NCBI GenBank assembly: GCA_012719815.1
Contig: JAAXZP010000403.1
Span: forward strand, 1-6,847
Source of the DNA: Christensenellaceae bacterium
GTDB taxonomy: Bacteria > Bacillota > Clostridia > Christensenellales > SZUA-584
Direction: 5' to 3'
DNA: 6,847 nucleotides
The notes under the pieces are model-generated. The model was not told the origin of the DNA and did no database searches. It saw only the letters and a program-made list of their open reading frames with translations. The position numbers and the translations under genes were made by a program. Positions 4,691 to 6,847 of this stretch are shown here, piece by piece (the stretch's first letter is position 1; each line of letters opens with the position of its first letter).

Positions 4691-6529
4691 ATGTGTGGTA
4701 TCGTGGGAATCGTGGACTTTGAGCATGATCTTTTGGGCGAGAGCCGAACTTTGTCTGCCATGATGGACGCCTGCGCGCACCGGGGGCCCGATGCGGCGGG
4801 CACTTTTCTGACGCACCAGGTAGCTTTGGGGCACCGGCGGCTCAGCGTCGTGGACCCCGCGGGCGGCAGCCAGCCGATGATCCGCAGCATTGGCTCCAAT
4901 ACATATGTCATCGTCTACAACGGCGAGCTCTACAACACATCGGAGCTGCGCCAGGCGCTCACCAAAAAAGGCCACACTTTCTTCTCTCATTCGGACACCG
5001 AAGCGCTGCTGCTGTCATACATCGAATGGGGGCCGTCCTGCGTGGAGCGGCTGAACGGCATATTCGCCTTCGCCATCTGGGACGAAAAAAAGCAGCGGAT
5101 ATTCCTCGCGCGCGACCGCATGGGCGTCAAGCCGCTGTTCATCGCGCGGCCGGGCAACACCACTCTGCTGTTCGCCTCCGAGATCAAATCGCTGCTGGCC
5201 CACCCGGGCCTCCACCCCGTGCTGGACGAAGGCGGGCTGCTGGAGCTGTTTGCCCTTGCCCCGGCGCGCACCGCGGGCCGTACGCTTTTCGCCGGCATCG
5301 AAGAGCTGCGGCCCGGCGAGTGCATGATCTACTCGCCTCTGGGCACCTACGCCCACCGCTACTGGCAATTCGTCAGCGCCGAGCACACCGACAACCTGCA
5401 CCAGACCACGGAGAAGCTGCGCCACCTGGTCGTCGATTCCACGCGGCGGCAGCTGGTGGCAGACGTGCCGGTATGCACGTTCCTCTCCGGCGGGCTGGAT
5501 TCCAGCGCGCTGTCCGCCATCGCCGCGCAGGCCATGGCCGAAAAGGGCAATATCCTCCGCACGTATTCCGTGGACTACGTGGACAACGACAAGTATTTCA
5601 CGCGCAGCGTGTTCCAGCCCAGCCCGGACAGCGATTATATCGACATCATGCGCCGGCACATCGGCAGCGAACACGTCACCATCACGCTGGATACGCCGGA
5701 GCTGGTGAGCGCATTAAGAGACGCGGTGATCGCGCGGGACCTGCCGGGCATGGCGGATGTGGATTCCAGCCTGCTGCTGTTCTGCAAGCGGATGCGCGGA
5801 TACGCCACCGTCGCGCTGTCCGGCGAATGCGCGGACGAAATATTCGGCGGCTACCCCTGGTTCTACCGGGAAGACCTTTTGAACCTCGACATGTTCCCCT
5901 GGGCGAATTCGCTGGACCTTCGGCGCAGCGTGATGTCCAAAGCGCTGTGGCAGCTGCCCATAGAAGACTACGCCAAAAGCCGGTATTTCGACACCGTGGA
6001 CGAAACGCCGCTGCTGGGTACCGAAAAGCCGCTGGAGCGCCGCCGCCGCCAGATGTTCTACCTCAATATCAAGTGGTTCATGGCCAATCTGTTGGAGCGT
6101 AAGGACAGGATGAGCATGGCGTGCGGCATGGAGGTACGCGTGCCGTACTGCGACCACCGCCTCGCCGAATACGCGTGGAACATACCGTGGGATATCAAGA
6201 ACCTGGGCGGCATGGAAAAAGGCATACTGCGGCTCGCCCTCAAAGACCTTTTGCCCGAGGCGATTTACAACCGTAAAAAAAGCCCGTATCCCAAGACACA
6301 TCATCCCGAGTATACGAGGATGGTATGCGCTGCGCTCAAGGAAGTTCTGGCCGACCCGACCGCGCCCATCCACGCGCTGATCAACAAGGAGGCGGTCGAG
6401 GAAATGCTGGACTCGCTCAGCATCGTCACCCCGTGGTTCGGCCAGCTGATGACAGGGCCGCAGCTGTTCGCCTTCCTCTTGCAGCTCAACATCTGGCTGA
6501 CGGAATACAAGGTCAGCATCAATTATTAG
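4691..6529 (+). CDS. asnB: Asparagine synthetase, glutamine-hydrolysing
   Basis: The enzyme makes asparagine from aspartate, ATP and glutamine in the cytoplasm. At 612 aa it is complete. The N-terminal class II glutaminase domain (about 2-210) begins MCGIVGI with nucleophile C2, and has GHRRLSVVD (R50), YNGELYN (N78, G79, E80) and the HSDTE aspartate D102. The synthetase domain (about 235-600) has the ATP pyrophosphatase loop LSGGLDSS (265-272), SGECADEIFGGYPW (377-390) and the late RMSMACGMEVRVPYCDHR segment, all intact. The ATG at 4691 places Cys at position 2, as the glutaminase requires after Met removal, which fixes the start; GGGGG at 4678-4682 is a possible weak ribosome site. It is divergent from the transporter operon and overlaps the convergent GerMN gene by 11 bp. 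Related enzymes modify peptides or cell wall, but there is no such context here, so the metabolic role is preferred. Confidence 0.95.
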   Translation: MCGIVGIVDFEHDLLGESRTLSAMMDACAHRGPDAAGTFLTHQVALGHRRLSVVDPAGGSQPMIRSIGSNTYVIVYNGELYNTSELRQALTKKGHTFFSHSDTEALLLSYIEWGPSCVERLNGIFAFAIWDEKKQRIFLARDRMGVKPLFIARPGNTTLLFASEIKSLLAHPGLHPVLDEGGLLELFALAPARTAGRTLFAGIEELRPGECMIYSPLGTYAHRYWQFVSAEHTDNLHQTTEKLRHLVVDSTRRQLVADVPVCTFLSGGLDSSALSAIAAQAMAEKGNILRTYSVDYVDNDKYFTRSVFQPSPDSDYIDIMRRHIGSEHVTITLDTPELVSALRDAVIARDLPGMADVDSSLLLFCKRMRGYATVALSGECADEIFGGYPWFYREDLLNLDMFPWANSLDLRRSVMSKALWQLPIEDYAKSRYFDTVDETPLLGTEKPLERRRRQMFYLNIKWFMANLLERKDRMSMACGMEVRVPYCDHRLAEYAWNIPWDIKNLGGMEKGILRLALKDLLPEAIYNRKKSPYPKTHHPEYTRMVCAALKEVLADPTAPIHALINKEAVEEMLDSLSIVTPWFGQLMTGPQLFAFLLQLNIWLTEYKVSINY

Positions 6530-6847
6530 TCGTTTTGATGATGCCGTAATTGCGCAGCAGCGGGTCCGACAGGCAGAGGTGGCCGGCGAGCTTGTCCACC
6601 TGCCTGCCTTCCACGGTAAACTGCACCTTGCTGATGCCGTCCATCGCGGTGAGGGTGTTGACGATGGAGTAAACGAGCAGCATCTCGCTTTTGGCCGTCA
6701 TGACGGCGCAGGCTTCCATAAACCGCGCCGACAGGTTCACATAGGCGGTATCGCCATACACGTCCACCGACGGGATATCGTCCGCCGTCACGCCGGGCGG
6801 CATCAGCGGCCACACATTGGCGCCGTCTTCCTCCAGCGGCCCGGCCA
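6519..6847 (-). CDS. GerMN-domain protein, C-terminal part (cut by right edge)
   Basis: The C-terminal 109 or so residues of a GerMN (sporulation/spore germination GerM-like) domain are in view. Key stretches are PLMPPGV, a beta strand ending in YVNLS, LLVYSIVNTLT and VQFTVEGRQVDKLAGHL, which match the family pattern of a proline-glycine turn, a VNLS strand, a helix ending in NTL and a VQF-G strand. The frame is open through the right edge (reading AGPLEEDGAN before VWPLMPPG), so the GTG at 6815 is not a true start. A lipoprotein signal and any first GerMN copy would lie outside the window. GerM-type proteins are usually exported and anchored, and act in spore septum or germination processes, but the domain also occurs in non-spore-formers. 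It stops at TGA 6519-6521, inside the last codons of asnB. Confidence 0.85.
   Translation of the reverse strand, partial: AGPLEEDGANVWPLMPPGVTADDIPSVDVYGDTAYVNLSARFMEACAVMTAKSEMLLVYSIVNTLTAMDGISKVQFTVEGRQVDKLAGHLCLSDPLLRNYGIIKTTNN

Noticed and set aside
5026..6102. 358-codon + strand open frame inside asnB
   Set aside because: It is a shifted frame of asnB with Arg/Ala/Gly/His-rich, low-information sequence; asnB carries all expected catalytic motifs in the main frame.
5015..6373. Long - strand open frames opposite asnB (5015-5674 and 5714-6373)
   Set aside because: Both are antisense shadows in GC-rich coding DNA with no domain and no sensible ribosome site.
1..6847. CRISPR array, tRNA or rRNA genes, transposase or insertion sequence
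   Set aside because: No spaced direct repeats, tRNA-like conserved stretches, rRNA sequence or transposase motifs were seen on either strand.

Overview
The window joins two kinds of DNA. Positions 1 to about 2,735-2,770 are moderate-GC, AT-leaning DNA carrying the lysogeny or integration end of a temperate phage or phage-like integrative element. The rest is visibly GC-rich bacterial chromosome. The host is probably a GC-rich member of the Clostridia (Firmicutes). This rests on the GerMN-type spore-germination/sporulation domain, the ECF-type vitamin transporter S component, the style of the phage genes, and strong GGAGG ribosome binding sites. It is an inference, not a species call.

Element side, all on the + strand: a CI/LexA-like self-cleaving repressor (cut by the left edge); directly after it, with no gap, a membrane protein with a coiled coil, one membrane helix and a glycine-every-fourth-residue tail; about 300 bases holding a chain of very small ORFs (21, 12 and 45 codons; the last a single-span membrane peptide translationally coupled to the 12-codon leader); then a 362-aa tyrosine integrase. 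The integrase gene ends in a perfect tandem 12-bp repeat and is followed by a short rho-independent terminator.

Chromosome side: the integrase points into the 5' part of comEC (DNA-uptake channel, - strand). ComEC keeps its N-terminal membrane helices and the start of its periplasmic domain, but stops right after the family's conserved Asn-Pro-Gly. The element therefore appears to sit inside comEC, with the rest of the gene expected beyond the left end of the element, outside this window. Upstream of comEC in the same - strand operon are a metallo-beta-lactamase-fold hydrolase and an ECF transporter S component. The hydrolase has an in-frame TAA at codon 200 of 243, which removes the last metal-ligand His. 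Divergent from this operon is a complete glutamine-hydrolysing asparagine synthetase (asnB, + strand). It overlaps tail-to-tail by 11 bp with the 3' end of a GerMN-domain gene that runs off the right edge.

Working model: the repressor holds the element silent until its SOS-type self-cleavage, the integrase catalyses integration and excision at a site in comEC, and while integrated the element inactivates DNA uptake. Excision could restore comEC, as for prophages in Listeria comK, but the neighbouring nonsense-mutated hydrolase would stay broken.
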